Assembly: GCA_004026145.2 (NCBI GenBank) | Contig: SWLE01000459.1 | Coordinates: 12,501-76,500 of the forward strand | Reading direction: 5' to 3' | DNA length: 64,000 nucleotides | Source of the DNA: Takifugu bimaculatus | Lineage: Eukaryota; Chordata; Actinopteri; Tetraodontiformes; Tetraodontidae | Shown here: one piece after another, positions 32,959 through 42,877 of the stretch | How the letters are laid out: each line of letters opens with the position of its first letter | How positions within the stretch are numbered: position 1 is the first letter of the stretch | Notes under the pieces: model-generated | The model's input: the letters and a program-made list of their open reading frames with translations, nothing else | What the model was told of the DNA's origin: nothing | The model's database searches: none | Program-made: the position numbers and the translations under genes

Positions 32959-33213
32959 GACGGGGCTCCCGCTGTGAGCGGCCGACTACAGACGGGGCTC
33001 CCGCTGTGAGCGGCCCACTACAGACGGGGCTCCCGCTGTGAGCGGCCGACTACAGACGGGACTCCCGCTGTGAGTGGCCGACTATAGACGGGGCTCCCGC
33101 TGTGAGCGGCCCACTACAGACGGGGCTCCCGCTATGAGCGGCCGACTACGGACGGGGCTCCCGCTGTGAGCGGCCGACTATAGACGGGGCTCCCGCTGTG
33201 AGCGGCCGACTAC
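32959..33213. repeat. 32-bp minisatellite derived from a hAT transposase, 8 copies
   Basis: Unit GACGGGGCTCCCGCTGTGAG plus CGGCCGACTACA. Read as ACTACAGACGGGGCTCCCGC it encodes TTDGAPA, the catalytic-core motif of Charlie-type hAT transposases. A second array of the same unit lies at 56711 inside a recognisable hAT element. Confidence 0.92.
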
Positions 33214-33216
33214 CCG

Positions 33217-33850
33217 CCCTGCTGAGGCAGAGCCGTACTGGGATGGAGCGTTACCGCGGCGATCCAGCTCAGTGGGCTACATTGCCTTGGCTGAGGAGTA
33301 CGACAGTGTGAAGTCCCGCAGTGAGCTGATGTTTGAGAAACAGTCTAGGAGACACGGACTGGTGACCCGAGTCACACACGCTGCCAGTACGTTTCCAGAA
33401 ACATTTAAACACATGAGATATAGAAGCATCAGTAGCTTCATTTGAGTTCTGAGCTTTGGTGTCTGTGTGGAGCTGTGAAACCACAAGAAGAGGGAGGAGC
33501 CATCAGCTGTACGCAGAGATCAAGCCGGCTGTGGATGGAGCCACTACATCATTAAACACATGCACAACAAGAACGACTACAATGAGATCAGAGGGTTCAA
33601 ACAGAGTCCTCAACCCAAAGTCTGATTTAAAAAGATCAAAAGTGGCGTAAATGTCTCGTCCTGACAGGAGAAGGATAACTGGAGCGGCATCGCTCGTAGA
33701 GTAGACCGACTCTGCCTCTTCCTGGTCACCCCGGTGATGACCTTTGGCACCGTAATCATCTTTCTGAGGGGAATCTGTAACCAACCTCCTAATCTGCCCT
33801 TCAAAGGAGCCCCGCATGACTCCAGAGAGGAGAACCCACGCCTGCTGTGA
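33217..33850 (+). pseudogene. chrnd: 3' part of the acetylcholine receptor delta-subunit gene, decayed
   Basis: Three exon remnants. About 33221-33386: RRSSSVGYIALAEEYDSVKS, then ELMFEKQSRRHGL, the M3-M4 cytoplasmic loop, with donor GTACGT. About 33505-33590: LYAEIKPAVDGA followed by a one-base deletion and, in the shifted frame, YIIKHMHNKNDYNE. 33668-33850: acceptor CTGACAG, then DNWSGIARRVDRLCLFLVTP and VMTFGTVIIFLRGICNQPP (M4 segment), and a stop after REENPRLL. This matches muscle nicotinic receptor delta rather than other subunits (VDRLCLF plus NQPP). It is opposite in strand to the NLRs, lacks all ligand-binding exons and is frameshifted. The upstream edge is a hAT minisatellite. Confidence 0.85.
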
Positions 33851-34267
33851 TGCACACACACAGCCAGGGCTTTTTCCATCGCCATCGCTTCTCTGGGGGA
33901 AATGTTGCATTTCTTTATCTTCATAACAACAAATCTTGAATGGCAAATTTTAGAATATTTTATAGGGAAGTGAAATAATGTTTGGACCTCTTATCAGGCA
34001 AAGAGAAAGTTGTTAAGAACTGCTCTAAAAACACCACCTCAGGGGGACTATATCCAAATCTCTCCTTTTACTGATGGGACGTTGAAACGTCAATACCCGG
34101 ATTCATACATTTAGAACTGGACGTTGCACCAGAACTGGAAGCGCGGACTGATACATTTTTAACAGCGGTCCTGCTTCAGCCCTCCGGGGTTTAATAACAA
34201 AATACGAAAAATACGAAAATTTTAGTTTTGGAAACATTGTTGTCGGTTGTTCGTCTTGCCGGCTTTT
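33851..34267. other. flank shared with copy B
   Basis: Matches 57446-57525 and 57860-58180. A stretch of about 340 bp present in copy B (57520-57860) is absent here, with a short microhomology at the junction, suggesting a deletion. No gene. Confidence 0.6.
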
Positions 34268-34751
34268 GCAAAATTCACTGATCACACACCTGCCCTCACT
34301 CATCAATCAGCTCACCTACCAGTGTATATATTCTCCAGCCTCACACTCACTCAGTGCCAGATTGTTCTTCTGCTCTCATGCAAGACTTTCCAGCGTTGTT
34401 TCCCTGCCGGATTACCCGTTACCGACCCTGCCTGTCTTCGTTCTGCCTGCCTTGCCTGTTCCCCGGACAACCTACCAGCGTTCTGCCCCTGACTACGACT
34501 TCTGCCTCAGCGTCTCTGGTTCCTGTCGGTTCACCTGGTTTAGACTTCTCCGCCCGGCCCCGACTTCACTGCTGCTCGTCCCACTCCCCGAGCCTGCAAC
34601 CCATAGACTTTGTGCGGGCCCAGAAGAACGGACTATTTCCTGTGTTTCCTGGTCTGCCTGAGTTCCTGTTTGCCCGTGGGTTAATAAAAGTCATTACTAC
34701 GGTCCAGCTTTCCAGAGTGCTGCATTTGGGTCCTAAACTGCACCCGTCACA
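34268..34751 (+). mobile_element. probable solo LTR
   Basis: Inserted between sequences that are nearly contiguous in copy B. It has a TATATA word near 34325, a pyrimidine-rich body, TTAATAAAAGTC near 34680 and ends GCACCCGTCACA, the promoter-polyA-CA layout of an LTR. The left end is not clearly TG and no target duplication was found, so the boundaries are approximate. Confidence 0.45.
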
Positions 34752-34841
34752 AATACCGTGCGCCCTTTGGTTGCGAACATACGGTATATAGAACATAGGG
34801 CACGTTTGTGCGTGATATCACTCCGCGTCTGCGCAACAACA

Positions 34842-35830
34842 ACAACCTCCTATCTTTAGTATTTCTGCGCCAACTGGTGGTCTTTTGGGTTGAGGATAAC
34901 GGTGATCTATATGTAGCTATAGCGTCATTGGCCTCCACTCCAGCCACTCCTGGTAGTTCCTCAAAAACACTGAGTTTTTAGTGGATGCACAATCTGTGGA
35001 AGCCAACATAGAAATTTCTGAAGAGCCAAAGTTCTTGCAACAAAAATATAGTCCCCAATTAGGTTGTTTTGTTATCACGCGACCCCGTCCCCATTATCTT
35101 AAGAGAATATAAAAGAATGAGTGGAGACAGAAGAGAGAATGAGACGTTTTTGACGCGTGTCGCTCTTGATTTTGTGTTTATTTTTGCAGTAAACTTAAAG
35201 GAGGCCTTTTCACTTTATGTTTGATTGCATTTAAGCTGATATTCCATTCTTGACATCTTTAAATTTACAGTATTCATGGGAGATTTATTTGGTCATTTTG
35301 CTTCTTTTTATTTCCTATTTCCCACATTTATTCATAGTTTTTATTAGATGGCAATAAATCCTATAACATTGAACAGAATGACTAAAGTCAAATGAGCTGC
35401 GGTTCCCACCGATAGCCGTCATTCTGATGGGTTTTTGCTGGCTGCAGCTGAAATATTCCAATGCTCCATGTCACAGAGACAGTAAATACTAAACCCTAAA
35501 GATTCTGAAGGCATGATGTAAAATAGTAACATATAATACAGACATTTGAAGAGACAATTAAGAGAATGTTTCCATGCTTCTAAGAGTGGCCGAGGAGCCA
35601 TTTAGAACTTTATAAAGATGCATTGTGTGATACCAGGAATTAATTTAACTTCAAGGCAAAGCTGCTTCTGCTTTGTCGACCATCGACTGATCTCCTGAAA
35701 GTCCACCACCGCTTTTTAAAAACTGAATTTTTCATCTATGGAGGGAGTAGACGGCAGATGTTTCCACAGATGCTCTTCACCAGTGGTCAGTGAGTGATGC
35801 AGCAGATGAGCGGGAGTTGACTGGCTTCTA
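34842..35830 (-). other. 3' UTR and downstream flank of NLR copy B
   Basis: Counterpart of 6827-7829, with the 12-bp CTATATGTAG-type motif single instead of double. No gene. Confidence 0.5.
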
Positions 35831-36014
35831 TCAGCCATGACTCAATGTCTCCAGCCCATAGTGTGGATTCTCTACGAGATCAGACAGCAGCTTCACTCCT
35901 GAATCCTGCAGCTGGTTCCAACTCAGGTCCAGTTCTCTGAGATGGGAGGGATTGGACCTCAGCGCCGAGGCCAGAGAGCCACAGCTGATCTCTGATAAAC
36001 TGCAGCTCCTTAAT
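35831..36014 (-). other. terminal LRR exon, copy B
   Basis: 184 bp; LRSCSL and LDLSWNQLQDSG. Tail LVENPHYGLETLSHG then TGA, one residue longer than copy A. Confidence 0.84.
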
Positions 36015-36545
36015 CTAAATAAAGAAGGGAAACTTTTATAAGGTTATAAGTGAAACCAGTATTAATCTGAAAGGTTAATCAAAGGCATGATCTGTAAATA
36101 TTTAATTTAGTTACAGGTTAAAAAATGATAGTAATATGTAATTACCACAATTCCAACCTCTCAGGTTTGCACTGTTCCAAAGGAGAATATATATTGTTCT
36201 GGCCCTCACTCTTCCCAGGTTCTCCCACCTCTTTCCCTCCCGTCTCATCATGGAGATCCATCTCACCTGTGGCTCATCTTTAAAGGCACAACCTGTCTTA
36301 GATGACTTCCTGTCTCCCTCACCATCTCCCTCCTCGTTGGCTGGTGTCTACCAGGCACCCTCACCTAGTTTTGTCTAATTTTGGTTACCATCTGTCGGCT
36401 TTTTCATTGTCCTTAAATCAATTTATCATGAATAAGTGGTCCCCGTGTGGCCCTCCCTCCTGAAGGAACTGGGCACAACACACACACTCAGAAAGTGTGA
36501 GGACCCTCGGATGGAATAATGGACATTTTTGAGAATGGTGTTTAC

Positions 36546-36719
36546 CTCAGAGTTTCCAGTCGGCAGTTTGGAAAGTGGAGAAAACCACAGAGCAGCTTCA
36601 CTCCTGAATCCTGCAGCTGGTTCTGACCCAGGTCCAGTTCTCTGAGATGGGAGGGATTGGACCTCAGCGCCGAGGCCAGAGAGCCACAGCTGATCTCTGA
36701 TAAACTGCAGTGCTCTAAT
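36546..36719 (-). other. LRR exon 6, copy B
   Basis: LEHCSL and LDLGQNQLQDSG. 1085 bp from exon 4 with matching flanks, the second copy of the module. Confidence 0.82.
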
Positions 36720-36925
36720 CTGAAAAATGCAGGATGAGGTTATACGGTGCAGGTCTGCATGTTATCTGCATCAGTACTAAACCTACATTAGTTCTTAGTT
36801 GGGTCAGACCTGAATTCACGATATTACAAGGAATTCTTTTAATGTGGTGCATCACAGCAGTGTTGAGAACAGCCTCACTTCACCATCTTAGCAGCTGGTA
36901 TATAGGTAGAAAAATGAAGACTGAC

Positions 36926-37099
36926 CTGAGCCTCTCCAGTTTACAGTTTGGACTCTCCAGTCCAGAACAGAGCAGCTTCACTCCTGAATCCTGCAGCTGG
37001 TTCCCACTCAGGTCCAGTTCTCTGAGATGGGAGGGATTGGACCTCAGCGCCGAGGCCAGAGAGCCACAGCTGATCTTTGATAACCTGCAGTACCTTAAT
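36926..37099 (-). other. LRR exon 5, copy B
   Basis: LRYCRLSKIS (Lys where others have Glu) and LDLSGNQLQDSG. Confidence 0.82.
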
Positions 37100-37630
37100 C
37101 TAAATAAAGAAGGGAAACCTTTATAAGGTTATAAGTGAAACCAGTATTCATCTGAAAGGTTAATCAAAGGCATGATCTGTAAATATTTAATTTAGTTACA
37201 GGTTAAAAAATGATAGTAATATGTAATTACCACAATTCCAACCTCTCAGGTTTGCACTGTTCCAGAGGAGAATCTATATTGTTCTGGCCCTCACTCTTCC
37301 CAGGTTCTCCCACCTCTTTCCCTCCCATCTCATCATGGAGATCCATCTCACCTGTGGCTCATCTTTAAAGGCACAACCTGTCTTAGATGACTTCCTGTCT
37401 CCCTCACCATCTCCCTCCTCGTTGGCTGGTGTCTACCAGGCACCCTCACCTAGTTTTGTCTAATTTTGGTTACCATCTGTGGGCTTTTTCATTGTCCTTA
37501 AATCAATTTATCATGAATAAGTGGTCCCCGTGTGGCCCTCCCTCCTGAAGGAACTGGGCACAACACACACACTCAGAAAGTGTGAGGACCCTCGGATGGA
37601 ATAATGGACATTTTTGAGAATGGTGTTTAC

Positions 37631-37804
37631 CTCAGAGTTTCCAGTCGGCAGTTTGGAAAGTGGAGAAAACCACAGAGCAGCTTCACTCCTGAATCCTGCA
37701 GCTTGTTCCCACTCAGGTCCAGTTCTCTGAGATGGGAGGGATTGGACTTCAGCGCCGAGGCCAGAGAGCCACAGCTGATCTCTGATAAGCTGCAGTATTC
37801 TAAT
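37631..37804 (-). other. LRR exon 4, copy B
   Basis: LEYCSL and LDLSGNKLQDSG. First member of a duplicated exon pair. Confidence 0.82.
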
Positions 37805-38010
37805 CTGAAAAATGCAGGATGAGGTTATACGGTGCAGGGCTGCATGTTATCTGCGTCAGTACTAAACCTACGTTAGTTCTTAGTTGGGTCAGACCTGAAT
37901 TCATGATATTACAAGGAATTTTTTTAATGTGGTGCATCACAGCAGTGTTGAGAACAGCCTCACTTCACCATCTTAGCAGCTGGTATATAGGTAGAAAAAT
38001 GAAGACTGAC

Positions 38011-38184
38011 CTGAGCCTCTCCAGTTTACAGTTTGGACTCTCCAGTCCAGAACAGAGCCGCTTCACTCCTGAATCCTGCAACGTGTTGTGGCTCAGGTCC
38101 AGAACCCTCAGATGGGAGCGGTTGGACTTCAGAGCTGAGGCCACAGAATCACAGCTGGTCTCTGATAACCTGCAGCCTCTTAGT
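38011..38184 (-). other. LRR exon 3, copy B
   Basis: LRGCRL and LDLSHNTLQDSG. Confidence 0.82.
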
Positions 38185-39996
38185 CTAAAATAACAATTAT
38201 TTTGAGAGAAGACAAATAAAAATCAACATGTACCAGAGCAAAACACAGCTTACAAGCAACAAACCTCTCGTCCTGCACCGGCTTATCTGCCGTATGTTCC
38301 TATTTTGGGTTCTTTCAGGGCGGTTGGACAAGATCTACACCGTATGTAAAGTGTGTGTGGGTCAAAATACCTTCCAAGTTTGTGAGACCACATTTCTCAA
38401 TAGCACTCAACTCTTGTCAGGAGTTGGGACAAAGCGACCCACTCCTGACAGCTTGTGGGCGATGCTGCAGCGACCCTGCAATCCCTACACTCTCTGGTGA
38501 AACCAAATCAAAGGTTTTAGACACTGCTGGATGCTGGAAGGGTGGCTATAGTCTGGACGCATCGTTCCCCTGACTGCACATTTCTCCAACAATGATTGGC
38601 AGCTGGTGTCACTTGTTCTCCAGATGAGAGAAGGAAAGAGAGCCCCCCCACAGTGTGTTTGATTGCCCCACTGCAAGCTCAATGCTGCCAGAAAACATTG
38701 CAGGAGCATCAATTCCCCTCAGGGCATCAACAAGGACCTCAGGAAAAGGTGCAGCTGCCACCTACTAGAGACAAGCACACTGAGCTGAGATTCAAATCCC
38801 TCTCCTCCCAAGAGAAGAGCTTGTTTGTTGGAGGCTCTTCTGGGCGATACCTGGTGCCACAGCTCCAGCTCAGCCCGTCTCTGGAGCTGAGGTGGAGCTT
38901 AGCAAGTTTCATGGTTCTCCACCACTTCCTCTCGCTGAGGACCTTCTCAGCTGGTGGTTTCTGCTCCACCTTCCAAGTTGAGCAGGTGATACTTCTGCAT
39001 TCCTGCCACCAGGGTCTCTGCAGAAAGAGTCTTCTCTACTGTTTTATATTATATTGTAGAAAATTAGGATTTTTGGTTGATGTCTTAGATGTTGTTGTCT
39101 AAGAGCAGGTCTTTCTTTAATATCATAGAGAGATTCGATGAGAAGAGCAAATGTCTTATTTTATGAGCTACTTCCACTACTATTATATACACATACTTCC
39201 ATATTGTCTTAGATTGCAAGCTGCATTTATTGCATCGTTCATAGAAAGTCATATTTGTGAGGAGAAAAACTCAAATAAGGTCATTTTCTTTAATGACCAT
39301 TACAACAGAAGGAGGCGATGAACAAACAGATTTATATAAAAATATGTGAAAACTTTAAAATGGTTGCATTGTGTAGAATCGGTGTAGAATCAACTTGTTG
39401 ACTTCTGATTTGGACTCCAATGGAAGTGAGGTGCAACAATTGTGGATGCTGAAAGCTTCAGATCTTCATGAAGGTTTCTGTGGTTGGACTGACCTGCTGC
39501 CCCTTTAAGAGGGAGGCAGGTTTGGGCTTCTGGCTGGAATGAAGCCACCTCAGATGAGAATGACTGCAGGCTTTCGGTACCAAGGTTTAACAGGGTGCTC
39601 ACTTCACACTTGGGCTTTTCTCTTTTTTGGGATGGCTTTTCTCAGTAGAGAAGGGGCATGGCACACTGCAGCAGCTTTCTTTTTGGGTTTTCTAGTTTTC
39701 CTTCTGATCTTTAAAAGACAGGAAGAACCATTTTTGATTGGTCTGAATGTTTGGGCGGTTTTGTGGCCAGCCTAAAATAAAACAAGACAAATCTACAACT
39801 GATACTTCCTTTCTAGTCATTGATGACCATCCTCACATGGGACAGATTTCCACAACCAATTTGATACTGCAAATCTGTCCTGTGTGGTCTTTTTTCTGAG
39901 AACTGTAACACGACGTTTATAACAAAGATCAAACATGTAAACAGTTATTGTCTAACTAGTTACACCTGGGAAAGTACTGGATCATCTCTGACTGAC

Positions 39997-40170
39997 CTGA
40001 GAGTCTCCAGCTCACAGAGAGGATCCTGGAGAGCACCACAGAGCTGCTTCATTCCTGGATCCTTCAGCTGGTTCCAACTCAGGTCCAGAACCCTCAGATG
40101 GGAGGGATTGGACCTCAGCACCGAGGCCAGAGAGTCACAGCTGATCTCTGATAAACTGCAGTGTCTCAGC
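39997..40170 (-). other. LRR exon 2, copy B
   Basis: LRHCSL and LDLSWNQLKDPG. Its downstream intron joins like copy A exon 3 and its upstream intron like copy A exon 2, so it looks like a fusion of those two by unequal exchange. Confidence 0.8.
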
Positions 40171-40280
40171 CTGGAAAAGGAATAAATGGGGCAAATAAAA
40201 ACACATTTCTAAATCTGAAAATGAAGCGAAAAGCAGAAAATGTAAAGAAATTTAGAAAAGACCAACAGAGGCCTCCTGAC

Positions 40281-40457
40281 CTGAGCGTCTCCAGTCTGCA
40301 GTTTGGATGCATCATTGCAGAAGACAGTAACTTTACTGCATCATCTGTCAGGCTTTTGTTCTCTCTTAAGCTCAGCTCCCGTAGATGAGAAGGGTTTGAC
40401 GTCATTGCTGAGGCCACAACTTCACAATGACTCGTTGAAAGAAAACTACCAGGCAGT
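40281..40457 (-). other. LRR exon 1, copy B
   Basis: 177 bp, NPSHLRELSLRENKSLTDD, differing from copy A chiefly in the LRR core. Confidence 0.82.
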
Positions 40458-41384
40458 CTGTTGTGTATGAAACAAAAATAGTGAGTCAAACTTTTGGATT
40501 TCTCATCAACTTATCTGAGAATCGACCTCAACACAAATGTAGCTCATTTCCTGGAATAGCTAAATTCAACACCGTAGAGCAACAGTTTGAACGACCATCA
40601 GATCTGAAATGCAACTGAATTGTTCTCAACATTTGTCTTATTTTAGAACAGCTCATAATTACTCAATATTTAAAATGATTATAGCAAATGGTTTAAAGAA
40701 ACGTGCATCTTTTTATCTGTCTATCGGCTCTTTGGATATTTTGCATTTCATCCAATTTGTACGATGGTGCGTCAAGTCTTAATTCAGCGATCCGATGGAT
40801 GACATCAGAGTCTCTGGTTGCATCGATTGCCCTCAGCTTCTGTTATATCTGCCTGTTTCCCTTCAAATCATTTTCACTGCACCTTTTGTTGCTAGTGATG
40901 AAGTTGCCACCTAACGGGTGTGGAAAGGCTCAAACAACTTTGTGGGTCACATAAAGGCTCCAAACGGAACCGCCACAAAGACCTAAAACACCCATTTAAA
41001 CCAACGAGGCCGGCTGTTTTTACGTTGAACAAATGAAGCAAAATAGTCATGTGTCGTTAGTTAAAATGTGTTTTTCTGTTGTTTGAATACGATGTATACA
41101 AACAAACAAAAGTGATTTAATGACATGACAGTAATTTCATGATAGTCAGTTAACTTGTGGCTCCTATTATTCCTGCCTTATGTTGGTTTGTCTGGATTGA
41201 CCTTTGAACTTATATCCAGCCAGTGTTGAACATTTCTGGATGAATTGTTGTTGTTTTTAATTTATGGACGCTGCAATGGAGATAAAGAATTGAAGGAATG
41301 ACCACTGGAGGGGGTATTGCTACCTGACATGATCCACTCGCTTGATTTAAATGCCGATGTCCGGCCCTAAAAATCTTTACTTAC

Positions 41385-41872
41385 TCGACCTTCCTGCAGT
41401 TCCTCACAGCTGGAATCAGGCGACGTCGTCCCTCCTCTGAGGTGTTGTACTGCTGCAGGTCCAGCTCATCCAGAACCTCCTCTGACATCTGCAGCAGGTA
41501 GGCCAGAGCTGAACAGTGGATCTCTGACAGTCTCCTCTCTGATATCTTCTCTGACTTCAGGAACTCTTGGATCTCCTGATGGACTGACTGATCCTTCATC
41601 TCCATCAGACAGTGGAAGATGTTGATGCTTCTGTCTGGGGAGATTTCATCACTGTTCACCTTCTTCAGGTTGTTGAGGACCTTCTGGATGGTTTCTGGGT
41701 GGCTGTTCCTCTGATCCAACAGTCCACCCAAGATCCTCTGATTGGACTCCAGAGAGAGACCATGAAGGAAGCGAACAAACAAGTCCAGGTGGCCATTTTC
41801 ACTTTTGAGAGATTTCATTAGTGCTCTCCTGAGGAAGTCATCAAGAGATATGGCTGGTTCAGAATATTCTAG
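41385..41872 (-). other. 3' part of the split NACHT exon, copy B
   Basis: Resumes at the 5' LTR edge and reads ISLDDFLRRALMKSLKS through ALAYLLQMSEEVLDEL to the GTAAG donor. Confidence 0.88.
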
Positions 41873-42285
41873 TGTGACGGCTCTGTCGTGCCTCACTGTT
41901 GTCGGGGCTGGCTGGAAGAGCAATTCCCTGGCTGACCTGCAGGGGGAGTGCCAAGCGTTTCCAGTCGACCCAGCATGTTCACCTGCTCACCTGTGGCCCA
42001 TCTGCTGGGATTGGCTGCCTGACGGGACCAGGTATAAAACCTGTCTGGAGAGCGTCGAGGAGGCCCCCTCTCGTCCTCTCTGGTGTGCTGCAGTGGAGTT
42101 CGTCAGATGAGCCCGGAGCTTGTCACGGCCGCAGGATTTTGGAGTTTCCCTCTTTGTGACTATTTGGACTTTTCTGTTTTATATTCCACTGGGTTCTTTA
42201 ATAAATGTTATGTTGGGTTGAAAATCCTCATCGTTGGTCTCCCCATTTGTATGTCATGGCTACCTTGAGCCAAGTATTCGTGACA
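41873..42285 (+). repeat. 5' LTR
   Basis: TATA box TATAAAA at 42033-42039 and polyadenylation signal AATAAA at 42200-42205, defining U3 before and R/U5 around these sites. Confidence 0.95.
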
Positions 42286-42287
42286 TA

Positions 42288-42305
42288 TGGGGGCTCGTCC
42301 GGGAT
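42288..42305 (+). promoter_or_regulatory. primer binding site, tRNA-Pro type
   Basis: TGGGGGCTCGTCCGGGAT starts two bases after the 5' LTR. It is the same 18-mer used by murine gammaretroviruses that prime with tRNA-Pro. Confidence 0.85.
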
Positions 42306-42877
42306 GTGTGAAGTTGGATCGTGGTTCGTGCATGTTGGTGGGTACGCTTTGAAGGTAAAGTGGGGAGTACCCGATCATTGAGTACGGCGTGCGTAATACG
42401 CTTGGGTAGCTCATAAATCAGCTGCTTTGTTTTGGGGAAGACCGATTTTGAGATTATTGGCAAAAATCCTTAATTGAGGGGGTATAAAAAGCAAGTGAAC
42501 GCTCTTGATTTGAAAGCTGACTAGGTTGAGCTTACGAGTGGTTTAAAAAGTAGCGATCTCACTGGAGAGTTCCCTGTGGTAGGCTGTAGTGCGCTTTTGC
42601 GCTGTTTGTTATTTTAGTTTGTTGTTTTTGCACTGCGGCCTGGGTGGAAGACACAATCGTGGTTTAAGGTTTCCCGCAGTCTAGGAGGCCTGATTCCATT
42701 GGTGCGCGTGTTTAAAAATTTCTGCTCTGGGGCTGAGTGCGAAGACTAGGGTTGAGTTTAGAGGGGGACGGGTTAGATACGGGGATCTCTCCGTAGCGCA
42801 TCTGTAATCTCTTATTGATAGCCTGTGGTTGAATTCTTTGTTTCAGTACTTTTGTGAACGTATACATAGGCTAAACA
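42306..42877 (+). other. 5' untranslated leader of the retrotransposon
   Basis: About 570 bp between primer site and gag start. No frame. A packaging signal would be expected here but cannot be recognised. Confidence 0.6.

Noticed and set aside
32959..33213. CRISPR-like array of 32-bp repeats
   Set aside because: Units are directly adjacent with no spacers and derive from transposase coding sequence; this is a eukaryotic minisatellite.
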